Assembly (NCBI RefSeq): GCF_033568475.1
Contig: NC_133123.1
Coordinates: 16,168,622 to 16,232,621, forward strand
Direction of reading: 5' to 3'
From: Henckelia pumila
Taxonomy: Eukaryota; Streptophyta; Magnoliopsida; Lamiales; Gesneriaceae
Length of the DNA stretch: 64,000 bases
Under the pieces are notes generated by a model. That model was not told the DNA's origin. It did not search any database and saw nothing but the letters and a program-made list of their open reading frames with translations. Made by a program: the position numbers and the translations under genes. Below, piece after piece: positions 22,489 to 33,414 of the stretch (the first letter of the stretch is position 1; every line of letters starts with the position of its first letter).

Positions 22489-23008
22489 CAATGTGCTGAA
22501 AAACTGAAGATAGTAGTTGGACGGTCACTCACCATCTAGCATCTAGAGACTTAGGCGATACTTAAGCGGGACATAAACGATTTTTTTTCTTTTTAGTCTA
22601 AATATTTATTATACCTTGTATATTTTAATATTTTTCCAATATTTTATCTTTATCGAATTCACCTTCTTAGACGACTTTTTTTAGTCTAAATATATAATTA
22701 TTCTTGCTTAATATTTATCCACTAATTCCTATTTATCGAATTCAAATTCAAAATACATGGCATATTCTTCGTCTTTATCCGATACAAATTGATAGGAATT
22801 AAAATAAGTCAAATAATTTATTTTAATTATATATATTATATATATATATATTAATCTAGACGATCGCTTAGGCGGATTTTGAGCGATCTAGCTAGAAGGT
22901 CAATTAATGTAATAACACCCAAAAACTTCAACTATCTAAAAATCGAGTCGGTGGACAACCGTCTAGCGCCTAAACGCCTAGACATAGGCGGTGTCTTTTA
23001 GAACACTG
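22489..23008. mobile_element. hAT-like non-autonomous element, 520 bp
   Basis: Flanked by AGTGCAAG (22481-22488) and AGTACAAG (23009-23016), 7 of 8 bases identical. Ends CAATGTGCTGAAAAAC and, complement strand, CAGTGTTCTAAAAGAC. Subterminal regions carry GGCGATACTTAAGCGG and CGCCTAAACGCCTAGAC-type motifs. Non-coding. Confidence 0.7.
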
Positions 23009-23168
23009 AGTACAAGTAGAGTTAATTCGGAGTAATTTATCTTTTGGAATTTTATAAAATCTGATATTATATACATCAAAATTTTCATATCTATCTAATT
23101 TTATCAAATATATTTATTTAATTTAATATAATATGTAAAAGTGATCACGAACATTATAATCAAATTAA

Positions 23169-23170
<2 letters not shown>

Positions 23171-23242
<72 letters not shown>
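23171..23242. repeat. (TA)n microsatellite at the left edge of the viral insertion
   Basis: About 70 bases of TA dinucleotides ending immediately before GGGTAAATTATAAATTC. Endogenous caulimovirids are often found at TA-rich repeats, so this is a plausible integration target. Confidence 0.95.
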
Positions 23243-23244
<2 letters not shown>

Positions 23245-23411
23245 GTAAATTATAAATTCATACACAAACCTATTTTCATCTTACATTTTAATACCTAACC
23301 CATTAAAACTTATTTTCTACTCCCTGGAGAGAGAAAATTTTGTTTAAAAATACCAATTCTACCCTTATCTATTAAAAATCCTAATAAATCACTAAAAAAA
23401 AAAGGTGAGAT

Positions 23412-25458
23412 AATGGATACTAAAAACAAAATAAATCCAAATAGTATTTATATAAAAATTCAAATTAAAATCAAAGAACATAAACCATATCATATACATG
23501 CTTATGTTGATACATGATCAAGTATGTGTCTAGCAAGTAAACACATACTCCCAACTCATTATTGGAAGAAACACGACAAAGGATTAAAAGTTCGAATAGG
23601 AGATAGATCAATAATCATGCTTAATACAGTAGCAGAAAAATTAAAAATAGAAATAAAAGAACAAAATTTGTAATACTCATTATATATCAAATAGAATCAG
23701 GAATGGACATTATAATAGGAAATAAATTTTTAAAAGAATATCTTTCCTTTACACAATTTGAAAATTACATAACTTTAAACAAAAGATCATCAATTATTTA
23801 TATTCCTAAAATACGAACAGCATTTCGTTTAGGAAATGAAGGATTTACAAAGAATTTTCATAAACGAAATACAAATCCAATAGAACTAAAAATAGAAAAT
23901 ATTTTAAATTAATCATGAAAAAGAAATCATGAATAAATTTCATGATATTTGTTCTGAAAATCCTCGGGACAAAATTAAGAAAAAAAAACAGTTCATTGCT
24001 TCAATAAAAATTAAAGACCCTAATATCACAATCCGTGAAGCACCAAGAAGATGCAACATGGATGATGTAAAAATATTCGAAAAAGAGGTTCAAAAATTAC
24101 TAAAACTTAAGATAATCATCCCAAGCAAGAGTCCACACTCTTCACCAGTCTTTTATGTCAGTAAGAAAGACACTGATAAGAAAAGAATGGTAATTGATTA
24201 TCGAAAAATGAATAATGCAAAAATTATGGATGGATATTACATCCCAAACAAGAATGATTTACTATCTTATATAGGAGGAATGAAATATTTCTTCAGTTTA
24301 GATTGTAAATCAGGATTCTGGCAAATTCAGCTAGAACCACAAACACAATTACTTACATCATTCAGTTGTCCAAAAGAACAGTATCAATGGACTGTATTAC
24401 CTTTCGGACTTAAAAAAGCACCAGGTATCTTTCAAAGATATATGGATGAATCTTTTAAATCATATGTAGATTTTTTTTGTGTTTATATAGATGACATATT
24501 AATTTATTCAAAAATACTAGATCAACATTATAAAGACCTCATGACAGTATTAGATATTTGTCATAAAGATGGAATTATACTTTCTGAAAAGAAAGCACAA
24601 TTGTTTAAAACAAAAATAAATTATTTAGGATTACAAATAGAAGATAAAAAACATTGTTTACAACAGCATATACTTAAGAAAATTCACGATTTTCCTAGTG
24701 AAATCAAGGATAAAGATCAATTAAGAAGATTTTTATGATTATTAACTTATTCTGGAAATTACATTAAGAAACTTGCAGAAATCAGAAAACCTCTTCAGGT
24801 AAAACTTAAACAAGACTACAAGTGGAAATGATCTAAAGAAGATACTAATTATATAGATACTATTAAAAAAAAATAATTAGTAATCGATCTTCCTGAGTTA
24901 TATTTTCCTTCCAATAAAGATATAATAATAATTGAAACAGACGCTTCAGATGAATACTGGGGAGCATGTTTAAAAGCTTATACAGGAGAAAGAAATTTAG
25001 AAGAACTTACTAAAACAGCTACTAGAAATAATGAAGAATTATACAATTATACATCAGGAACTTTTCAAGGTGCACAATTAAATTATCATTCAAATGAAAA
25101 AGAATTATTAGCTTTAATATTCACAATTAGGACTTATGAAATTTATCTTATTCCTAAACCATTTTTAGTAAGAATAAATAATATGAATTTAACATATTTC
25201 AAGACAAGGAAAATATCAAAAAATGCAGGGAGAAATGCAGCAAGGCTAATTAGATGGCAATTGGAATTGAACCATTATCAGTTCGAGATCCAACATGTCA
25301 AAGGAACAGATAATTCATTACCCGACGCATTAACCAGAGAACTTCATCCAAATTATATTATCCGTAGTAACGGAATAACAAAAGAGATCCTAAGTGATCC
25401 AGAAAATGACCACGAGTCATCCAAACATGCCTTAGAAAGCATGGGGAATATAAATTGA
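23412..25458 (+). pseudogene. Pararetroviral polymerase (aspartic protease, reverse transcriptase, RNase H), broken
   Basis: Family function: processes viral proteins and copies the pregenomic RNA into DNA in the cytoplasm. Protease region: HAYVDT then a TGA at the position of the active-site Gly, then SSMCLASK. The longest open part (23929-24738) is the reverse transcriptase, with SPHSSPVFYVSKK, RMVIDYRKMN, FFSLDCKSGFWQIQL, LPFGLKKAPGIFQRYMD and the catalytic YIDDILIYS. Further in-frame stops fall at 24736, about 24829 and about 24874. RNase H is visible at about 24937-25350 (ETDASDEYWGACL, HSNEKELLA). A frame break also lies near 23670 and a stop at 23910. RNase H ends with KGTDNSLPDALTRE, as in the family. 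Non-functional; assignment is secure from the motifs. Confidence 0.9.
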
Positions 25459-25590
25459 TGAAATGAGATTTATATTCAGAGATATGAATTATTTTATGAC
25501 TTTCAGTCATCCGAACATGCCTCAGAAAGCATGGGAAATATAAATTGATGAAAATGAGATTTATATTCAGAAACATGAATTACTCTATGA
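25417..25590 (+). repeat. Tandem duplication (about 88-bp unit, two copies) after the viral polymerase
   Basis: GTCATCCAAACATGCCTTAG (from 25417) recurs as GTCATCCGAACATGCCTCAG at 25505, and the similarity continues through AAATTGATGAAATGAGATTT and beyond. The first copy overlaps the 3' end of the polymerase frame, so the duplication lies at the gene junction. Confidence 0.85.
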
Positions 25591-25713
25591 GTAAAGACAA
25601 TCAATCTCATTTATGAAGATTGATTCAATTCTCGCAAAAGAATTTCATAAATGCAATGATACGCATAATAAAACTATCTGAGTTACTCACGAAAAAGAGT
25701 TAAATTTCTAACC

Positions 25714-25717
<4 letters not shown>

Positions 25718-25753
<36 letters not shown>
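25718..25753. repeat. (TA)n microsatellite inside the viral insertion
   Basis: About 34 bases of TA between the polymerase remnant and the transactivator-like ORF. It probably expanded after integration, or marks a repair junction. Confidence 0.9.
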
Positions 25754-25756
<3 letters not shown>

Positions 25757-25768
25757 TTATTGTGCAGG

Positions 25769-26919
25769 ATGGAACAATTAAATCAATTAGAAGAACAATT
25801 GATTGACATAGATGAAGAAATTCAGATTCTTCAACAAAGAAAAAAGAATATAAAAGAAAAAATTCAGAGGATTAAAGAAAAGATGACAACATCATCATCA
25901 TCATCATCCTCACCAAAAACTCCAATCAAGTTAGCAACTCCATTTAACAAAATAATGGAGATGAATGAAAAATAGTCAGTGGTTACAGCCAACACTGATA
26001 ACCAAGAAAAAGAAAATAAAAAAGAACCGGTGGTCACAGCCAACACCGAAAAAAAAAAGGACGTTTAAAAGTGCCCTTGAAGCAAGAGAAAGAAAGATGG
26101 TCAATCTGCGACCACAAAAACCAATTTTTGAAAAAACAAATTACTGAATTCTTTGAAACACTAAACTATTTAAGAATAGCCAAACCATCTGCAGAATCTT
26201 AGCTACAAACATGTGACACACAGAGCATATCAAGAGCAAGAACACTGCAAGGTGCTCCAGTGCATGAAGTCGCAAGATTCTTTTCAAATGGATTATTAAG
26301 TGGATTGAAAGTCAGTCCCAAAAATCAAGAAATAGAACTATTTCCATATCAGTTGAGAAATAGTATCATCCAGTTCAAGAAAGCAGTCTTTAAGAACGAT
26401 CCAGTATTAACATTGAGTATTCACTCAACCCTTTCAAATTGGGATGATAACAAATTCTATCAACCAATGGTATATATTCAATGTCGAAAACAAAAAAACA
26501 AGTTTTTATTCGAAGGATCAAATGAAGAGAAACCAGTAATGGATATCTCAACACTTCCTGAGATAAGAATAAAAACATTGATTGACATGATCTCAAAGAC
26601 AGGAAAGATTGATGGAAACTCAAAGGTTAAAATAAATTTTGCAACCAGTAAAATTTTATTAACCACTGGACACAAGGAGACAATCCAAAAGAAAGAACAA
26701 GCCATGTTAGCTCAATTCGAAGCTCCAATCTATGAAGCAAGAGTTGACATGACCCGAGAAACCCAACAAATGCTATGTCAAAGACTAAGAACAATGATTT
26801 TCACTCACAAATGTGGACATTGCCAAACCATTCAGACAGAAGAAGCAGCTGTCAAAGAAGACAAACCAATAAAGAAATGGTCCGAATGTACTAGTGATTC
26901 AGAAAGTGACACAATGTAA
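25769..26919 (+). pseudogene. Pararetroviral transactivator/inclusion-body-like protein (ORF VI position), broken
   Basis: Located between polymerase and promoter, the place of ORF VI in caulimoviruses. In that family the protein forms inclusion bodies and allows reinitiation of translation on polycistronic RNA. The N-terminal part (25769-25975) is a coiled coil (LEEQLIDIDEEIQILQQRKK) followed by a Ser run; the central part is broken by stops and frame changes between 25973 and 26260; the C-terminal 219 codons (26260-26919) are open (VARFFSNGLLSGLKVS, FYQPMVYIQCRKQKN, FTHKCGHCQTIQTEE with a CxxC pair). The function is assigned from position and N-terminal coiled coil; sequence similarity is too remote to be sure. 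Confidence 0.65.
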
Positions 26920-26929
26920 AAACAAATGA

Positions 26930-27439
26930 AATCGTGGACCACACCACATGTTAAAGGCATCCACTCAGATGTAAAATGAGCTGTTTTCCATTATGTAGTG
27001 TCGAGTGGTCCCCCCCCCCCCTTTTCTTTTATTATGTATGCGTTTCTCCACGTCTATAAAAGGAGATGTTTTGTGCTGTAAAAAAAAAAAAGCGAAGTTT
27101 GAGTATCTCTCTCTTCTTAAGTTTCTTACTATCTGGTTCATACAAGACGTATGAAAACTATCAGAAACTAAGAAACATAAAATCAAAAACAAAAATAAGT
27201 CTTATGGCTAATAACTAAACAAGCAGGGCGTAAGGAAGATAAGGTTGGAAACCAACCATTGAAGATTCATGGTTAGAGTAAACCTGGAGATCCAAAGAGC
27301 AAGTACCATTTGATCAAGTGATTGTTAAGGGAAGGCAAGGATTTGGCCTCTGCTCAAAACCAAGATTCATTCAAACAAGGTAACCTTCCTAAATCTCCTG
27401 CAGCCCTTAATTCAAAGAAATATTCAAAATACGTTAATC
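26930..27439 (+). promoter_or_regulatory. Viral pregenomic-RNA promoter region and leader
   Basis: TCTATAAAAGGAG at 27053-27065 is a clear TATA element, placed after the ORF VI position and before the leader as in caulimovirids. A C-run (about 27011-27021) and an A-run (about 27079-27090) lie on either side. The leader that follows contains several short ORFs and runs about 640 bases to the primer-binding site. Confidence 0.65.
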
Positions 27440-27705
27440 ATGTCATCATCCTTCATAAGAAATGAAAGATTGATAATAAAAAACTGGTTTGAAATAGAAG
27501 ATGATCATGAATATGATACATTTCATGAATATCGTTTAAATAATTCTGATTTAACCATGTTCGAATCAATTTATCAACTAAAAGTTGTAATTATAACCCA
27601 TGAATGGAACCAAACTAATCTGAAAACATTTATCTGTTATAAATGAATCAGATCTGTAAAGCCATGAATGAGAAAATTCATAAGAATTCGAAGAATTTCG
27701 CAACC

Positions 27706-27717
27706 TGGTATCAGAGC
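27706..27717 (+). other. tRNA-Met primer-binding site of the pararetrovirus
   Basis: TGGTATCAGAGC is the 12-base complement of the initiator tRNA-Met 3' end used by Caulimoviridae to prime minus-strand DNA. By convention it marks nucleotide 1 of the viral map, so the insertion is opened about 4.3 kb before this point. Confidence 0.9.
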
Positions 27718-27739
27718 GGTTAATTAAAGCAGATTATTA

Positions 27740-28248
27740 ATGCCTGGATTAACTTTAGATATTGAGATTAAAAATTTATTTGATAAAATAATCTTACTAA
27801 AAGATTTACGTCAAATAGATCAATTATGGAATAAAATAAAAGATCTTCAAACCTTTTATTTCAAAAATCATAAAAAAAGAACATTTTTCAAGCAACTGGA
27901 AAATGATAATTCAAATTTTTGAAAATGATGAAATTGAAGACATAACAATATATTATGAATAAGAACAAACTTTGTTATCGAAATCCGATCAACAAAAACA
28001 AAATAATAAAAGTAACAATTTTTACTAAATGAAAAATGTATGAAAATACGAAAATGAATATCTTTAATTTATATTTTCAAAATATAAATTTTGATATAGA
28101 AAATTGTGAAAACAATTTGAAACATCTTAAAAATTGTCAATCTTCAATTAATAGTTTCGAAGATTTTCAGAATTTATTAGAACAGATAGATTCAACAAAA
28201 AAGCTTTTAATAGCCTTAAGAAAATTAAGAAGTTCTATCATCTGTTAA
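27740..28248 (+). other. Two small viral ORFs before the movement protein
   Basis: Frames at 27740-27922 (60 codons) and 28036-28248 (70 codons) lie between the primer-binding site and the movement-protein start. Both are rich in Lys, Asn, Leu and Phe and predicted helical (for example LKHLKNCQSSINSFEDFQNL). Small ORFs here are known in caulimo- and soymoviruses. No function can be given. Confidence 0.45.
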
Positions 28249-28249
28249 A

Positions 28250-29187
28250 ATGACAGAAGTAACAATTCCAAATCATAATAGTCAGATTGATGAATCTGAA
28301 GAGAACCAAGAGTATAATTTGAATATTATATTTAATCAGAATAAGTTTGCTGAGATACAAAAAATAGGGTTTTCTAATTCAAAAACAAGACCAACCAGGA
28401 ATATTAAGCAAGATTTCAAATTTTATTAATCCCAGAAAAAATTTAATTTATTATTCGATTCGTACAAAATAACGATCTTGTAAAATAAATAACGAATCAA
28501 GGTCTAATACTCTGAAGTTATTAACAACTCAAGATATTGATATCATCATGGCAAAAGCCAGTGAAAAAGAACGATCTGAACTGAAATATGTTCACATTGG
28601 AGGAATCGAAATAATAGTATCAGCTCACTACCGAGAAAGAATAAATACACCAATTGAAATCACAGTTCGTGACAAAAGGATACGTAATTTTGAGGATTCT
28701 ATCCTTGGAAAAATTGAAGGAAACTTATGTTACAAAAAGATGAAATTTTGTATTTATCTACAATACAATATATCTTTTTTTGATAAAAACATAAATGACG
28801 TTTTAACTTTAGATTATTACTTTTATAGAAATAATCTTATGTTAACAGGAAACCATCCGATCAATATAAACTATGTTTTCGGTTTAGCAATAAGTAATAA
28901 TTCTCAAACAGGAATAATTTCAACAAAACCAACTATTTATTTCTGTTGAAAAAATGTTTGAAAATATTACAAGAATTGAACACCCTCGAAAAGCATTTAT
29001 TGAAGAAATAAATCCCTATAAAAGATGGAGTTCAGATGACCTCCAAATCACAAAACAGTCTGTACCAAAAAGATCATTATCATTTGCTAGAAATGATGAA
29101 GATATTCTTGAAAAGATTGGAACCATGAATCAAAATATTCTTAAAATTAAACAAGCTATTGTTAATGAATCAACTTCATCGCAATGA
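28250..29187 (+). pseudogene. Pararetroviral movement protein, broken
   Basis: Movement proteins of the 30K type enlarge plasmodesmata for cell-to-cell spread. The first ATG at 28250 opens a frame that stops near 28429. The core resumes at 28548-28949 with KYVHIGGIEIIVSAHYRE, then TPIEITVRDKRI, ILGKIEGNLCYKKMKFCIYL and PININYVFGLAIS, which match the usual order of 30K-core strands. After a frame change the C-terminal part (28954-29187) ends in a coiled-coil-like EKIGTMNQNILKIKQAI. It ends four bases into the next ORF (ATGA overlap). Identified from position and core pattern. Confidence 0.75.
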
Positions 29188-29477
29188 CGTTCTTAATAAA
29201 ATTAGAAAAAGATCTAGGAGATTTAAAAAATAATATCAATAAGATCAATCTATCAATACAAGAATTAGAGAAGAATTTCAAAGAATATATTGATTTAGCA
29301 ACAACTAGATTAATAATTGAACAAGAAAGACATAGTAATGAAATATTAAACTATCTTAAGGAAGTTCTTCCAATAGATAAAGGAAAAAGGAAAATGGAAG
29401 AAGAACCACCATTCAAAATTGGATCATGGTATAAAAATCCCCTTAGTTATGGCAAACATAAGTATGGAGATGTTTAG
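29184..29477 (+). CDS. Pararetroviral virion-associated protein (ORF III position), frame open
   Basis: A 97-codon frame that overlaps the movement-protein stop by ATGA and the coat-protein start. It is the only complete viral ORF of the insertion. The N-terminal 55 residues form a heptad coiled coil (LEKDLGDLKNNINKINLSI, then LEKNFKEYIDL) and the C-terminus is basic/proline-containing (GKRKMEEEPPFKIG). In caulimoviruses this protein oligomerises through the coiled coil and binds virions. It is small, so lack of stops is weak evidence of constraint. Confidence 0.7.
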   Translation: MTFLIKLEKDLGDLKNNINKINLSIQELEKNFKEYIDLATTRLIIEQERHSNEILNYLKEVLPIDKGKRKMEEEPPFKIGSWYKNPLSYGKHKYGDV

Positions 29478-30848
29478 TGAAACAGACTCATCTGAATCTG
29501 AACAAATAGGAGTAAATACAGAAGAATTATATCATTCACATCAGGAATCAGAACAATACAGATATATGGATATTTCAGAATCAGAGTCTGAAGATGATTC
29601 TAGACCACAATTAAATCTACGAACAAATGTAGAAGGTAGTGGTGGAAGAGATGATGAAGAATTTAAATACAACAGAGACCAATACTCTGGATCTTATAAA
29701 GATGTTAGAGACATTCTTAGAGAATCAAAAACATCAGGATTTGTGAAACAAAATATTTTAGATTTAGGTTGTTCAACAACTAAAGAAAGAAAATCAAAGA
29801 TAGATCATTGGGCAAATGAACTATCAGTACAAATTCAATTAACACCATTATTAGACAAAAGTGAGAATATTCAAGTTTTAACTCATGGGATGATAAAAAT
29901 GACATTGGTAGGAGCAGTAAGAACTTGGGCTGAAAACCTAGTAATTACTAATCTACCACAAGGAATGACAGGACATCGATATTTCGAACTGTTTGTTGAT
30001 GCCTTGTACCAAGAATTTTTAGGAGTTTCTAATAATGATGCTAATCTGGTAGCTAAGAACATAGAACAAAATAGAGCAATTTTTATTCTAGATAATATTA
30101 AACTATGCAATTTATGTTATCTATAAGAATTTATATGTGATTATGAAACAAACTATTATCAGTTAATAGATGCTGATAAAAAAGAACATTATAAATTAAG
30201 TATTTTTAATAAAATACCTAATATACCAATAAATAGTAAATTCTTAACTAGCGCTTATGCCAAAACACTAGGAGGAGCTATTAAATTCATTAAAGATGTT
30301 ATAACAAAGAAATGTCATGAAGTAACATTAAATAAAAGAATATTCAGATCTTACAAACAAAAAAATAAACTTTGTTGTGACAAAATGAAATTCACAGTAA
30401 AGGAATACGGTTGCAAAACAAACATGTCATACAAACATTTAAAACGACAGAAACAGAATAAATTTAATAAACCTTATAAATCTTTTAATAGAAGATTTAT
30501 TCCCTATAAGAAAAAGAAATTTAAAAGGAATTTCTTCAGAAAACCTTATAAAAGAAAATTTTATAAAAAATTTGATAACAAAAAACCACCTTGCCCAAAG
30601 AGTAAAAAAAAAGAATTGCACATGTTGGTTGTGCAACAAAGAAGGACATTATGCGAATGAATGTCCAAAACGAAACGAAAAAAAATAAAGTTAAACTTCT
30701 TGAAGAAATATATACTATTGGATTCTATCCAGTAGAAACAATTGAATTTTCATCCGACGATGAAAATATTTATTATCTTGATGAATCAAGTGATTCAGAT
30801 TTTGAATCTGATTCCACATTTGATAATTCAAGAAATAAAAATGATTAA
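29419..30848 (+). pseudogene. Pararetroviral coat protein with zinc knuckle, broken
   Basis: Capsid protein of the family. The N-terminus is acidic and Ser/Glu-rich (SETDSSESEQIG; DISESESEDDSR), then the core (KIDHWANELSVQIQL, RTWAENLVITNLPQGM, YFELFVDALYQEFLG). A stop at 30124 interrupts it; the frame continues through a strongly basic region ([18 protein letters not shown]). A frame change near 30615 precedes the CCHC knuckle ([14 protein letters not shown]), and an acidic tail (SSDSDFESDSTF) ends at 30848. Acidic N-terminus, Lys-rich stretch, knuckle and acidic tail are the caulimovirus coat-protein pattern. Confidence 0.85.
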
Positions 30849-31190
30849 AATAACGACAAGGGCATTTTTTGGAAAATGCAACTCTGGGTACTAAACTCAA
30901 ACTTTTGTTTGGCTTGGGTACCTATTTCCAAGTTACCCTATATATAATTGCATCTTAACTAAATCATTTCTAATAATATATATCAAGACATGAATATCTG
31001 ACATTTCATTCAGTACATGCATGCGGATATGACCGATCATTTTTTTTCAGTGTTTTAAAAGGTTTGCTTAAATTAAAAGAAGCTTAAGCTTTGATGTGTT
31101 TAAATGTGATTAAGCAACCACTTTTTAGAATATATATACAAGATTTCATTTATTGTTTTGAATGAAAATATTTTATAAATATACATATTT

Positions 31191-33189
31191 TGTTAGAACA
31201 TCAAATATCTAAGTTTTGGTGTTTGACAAAATCACAAAACTAAGAAGCAGAACTCTGGAATAACAGTAGCTGATCGATAAACAGGAGCAAATAATAAGAG
31301 CATATCAGCAGAGCAACCAGTAGAAGAGAAAGCAGAAATAGTCAGCAGAAGAAGAATGGAAGAATAACAGATGTTCTTCGGTAATCAGTCAAAGATATTA
31401 ACCTCTGGACAAAGTCTCTCGTACACCGATGGACTCAGAACTGCGCAGCAGCAAAAGTGTACCTTCTCACAGTAAGCTAAAAGACAAGAAAACGACTACA
31501 ATATAACAGATATATTTGAATCAAGATGACCGTTTTCTTGCGTCTATAAATAGAGACCACAAGTCAGTAAGAGAACCATTCGGCTCACAAGAACTTACAA
31601 TCACTCACATCATGCCAAAGAACAACCGAACACTTTCAGTTGTTCATATAAAAGTAGTAGAGGAGTTCCTTGCATTGCAGAGGATATTTAAAGAGTAGAA
31701 GAACACTGAACACACTCATCAAGTATATCAGATCTTTTAGGATCACATTGTGTTAAGTGTTGAGTCACAAACATTGTATTCATACACTTGAGGTACTGCA
31801 AACCTCTGTAACTTGAATTCAGCCGAGGTCTGAATCAGTAGAGTACTAGGAATCTCAGTTGTAGGCAGTGGGGTAAGTCCTAGCTGAGGTGAGTTGTTTA
31901 GTCAAAGTCTTCTAGTGATACCTTCTGAAAACAAAAGAATTGGTGACGTAGGAGCCAGGGACGGATCCAGGATCGAGAGTTGGGGTGGGCTTGAACTTAA
32001 TATAATAAATTAAATAATATTAACAAAAAAATGTAACAAAGTACTTATATATATACATATAACGTCATTATATTATATAGTTCAACGAATTTGTTTCTAC
32101 GAGATTTTAAAACATAAAATTGAGTGTTACATATAACACACTTACACTATGAGATTCTATATACCACTAAAACTGAGTTTACATACTTACACTCCAAATT
32201 CAAAGACATCAAATATAAAATACAATAAATAACTTTAAATTTCGTCTCTAAAATAAAATAAAAAACGAATATAATAAAACAAGACAAAAGTTATACGAAT
32301 ATTTTGGTTTTCCATTTCTCCGAATTTAACAAAACATTTATCAATTAAATATTAGTTATTATAAACATAAGTGATTATAAGTTTGTATAAAACAAATAGA
32401 ATGAAAATTGAATGATAAAAAAAATGAAAAGAACACCGTACTTGGATTGTGCAAGGAGTGTCATATTTTTTTTTCCTTGAGGTTAAGGTGTGTCATATTG
32501 TTGATTTAAAGTTGATGTTTTTTTTTTTTGCATGGAATAAACAATTCGTGGGTTGGAGGCTGTAGGCATCTAGATTAATTAGTAAATGGGTGAATTACAT
32601 GGTGCACATGCTTTTTTGCTCACGAAAATAGATAAATTTATAGCTTTCAAATATTACACTTGGATACGATTTAAAAGAGGTGAACGAAGAATTTCCTTCT
32701 TGGTTAGTTAATTTTGTATCCATAAACAATTACAAGTTTTTTTAAATAAAAAAAAGAGGTGAAGCCGTGAAGGTGGGTTGCTCAAAATGGTGGGCTTTTG
32801 GAGTGGGCTATGGTATATTATTTATATTTTATATAGGTACTAAAAAAAATTTCTTGGGATGGGCTATAGCCCACTATAATCATCCGTCTCTGGTAGGAGC
32901 AGATGAGTCTCCGAACATCTAGAAACAAATTCATGTGTTGGTTATTTTCTGTTGAACACACACACATCCAATAGAGTCGCTTTGATGCAAGTTCAATCTC
33001 TCAGTTGATCTTGTTCCGCACATTCTTATGTTTGTTGGTATACTGCTTAGGAGAAACAGAGAAAGGAGAGTTCAATGGCTCACACTACTGAACTCACTAC
33101 AGAACCAGTAGGAGACTGATTCAGCAATCAGTACTAGAACAGTAGCAGCTCACTACTCGTTCATTTCCAATAGACTTTCGATTCCGATA
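31191..33189 (+). mobile_element. Probable solo LTR inserted into the miniature element
   Basis: Starts TGTTAGAACATC and ends TTCCGATA, flanked by 5-bp direct repeats TATTT (31186-31190 and 33190-33194) at exactly the point where the uninterrupted family member at 18354 has continuous sequence. TATAAATAG at 31545-31553 followed by GAGACCAC looks like an LTR promoter. Without the nested 937-bp element it is about 1.05 kb. No protein-coding or primer-binding sequence is seen, so a solo LTR is the simplest reading; the expected terminal CA is TA, one substitution. Superfamily unknown. Confidence 0.6.
31956..32892. mobile_element. hAT-type non-autonomous element, 937 bp, nested in the solo LTR
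   Basis: Exact 8-bp direct repeat GTAGGAGC at 31948-31955 and 32893-32900. Ends CAGGGACGGATCCAGG and, complement strand, CAGAGACGGATGATTATAGT. The interior contains GGGGTGGGCTTGAAC and GGGATGGGCTATAGCCC near the two ends. Non-coding. Removing it and one repeat copy restores continuous host LTR sequence. Confidence 0.88.
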
Positions 33190-33414
33190 TATTTATTGTT
33201 TAGAATTTGAAATATCTATTAAATCTTATTTTTATGTAATTTTTTAGTTTTGTTTAATTTTTGCCTTCAATAATTAAGATTATAATAAAAATTAAAAATA
33301 TTTTTTTACGCTTAAGCTCGTATTAATCTTTTTTAAACTTAAAAAACATGAAGCTTGAAGCTTGAGTACGTACCTCCATGCTTTGACACACTTCGCGTTT
33401 TTTAATTAAAACAG

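Larger units (their letters stand above)
23243..30938 (+). mobile_element. Endogenous pararetrovirus (Caulimoviridae), one genome length, circularly permuted and decayed
   Basis: The order read left to right is protease/reverse transcriptase/RNase H, transactivator-like protein, promoter region, tRNA-Met primer-binding site, two small ORFs, movement protein, virion-associated protein, coat protein. This is the gene order of separate-ORF caulimovirids, opened at the coat-protein/polymerase boundary. The 7.7-kb span is about one viral genome. Every large ORF has stops or frameshifts, so it is a fossil. The region is AT-rich and A-rich on the coding strand, unlike its surroundings. Left edge abuts (TA)n; the right edge is followed by TATATATAA. 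Genus is uncertain; layout is caulimovirus/soymovirus-like. No integrase is present, as expected for the family. Confidence 0.88.
31048..33414. mobile_element. hAT-like miniature element of the 18354 family, split by a later insertion
   Basis: The left part 31048-31190 and right part 33190-33414 together align with the 349-bp copy at 18354-18702: same CAGTGTTTTAAAA start, GATTAAGC..CCACTTTTTAGA, ATTTCATTTATTG.TTT, then TTTAGAA.TTGAA.TATCTATTAAATC and a right end with CTTCGCG.TTTTTAA. T-runs of eight and nine flank it and may be the target duplication. Between the two parts lies a 2-kb insertion. Confidence 0.75.

Noticed and set aside
31516-31698. 60-codon frame in the solo LTR
   Set aside because: Begins before the putative TATA box region and shows no similarity; it is a chance frame in LTR sequence.
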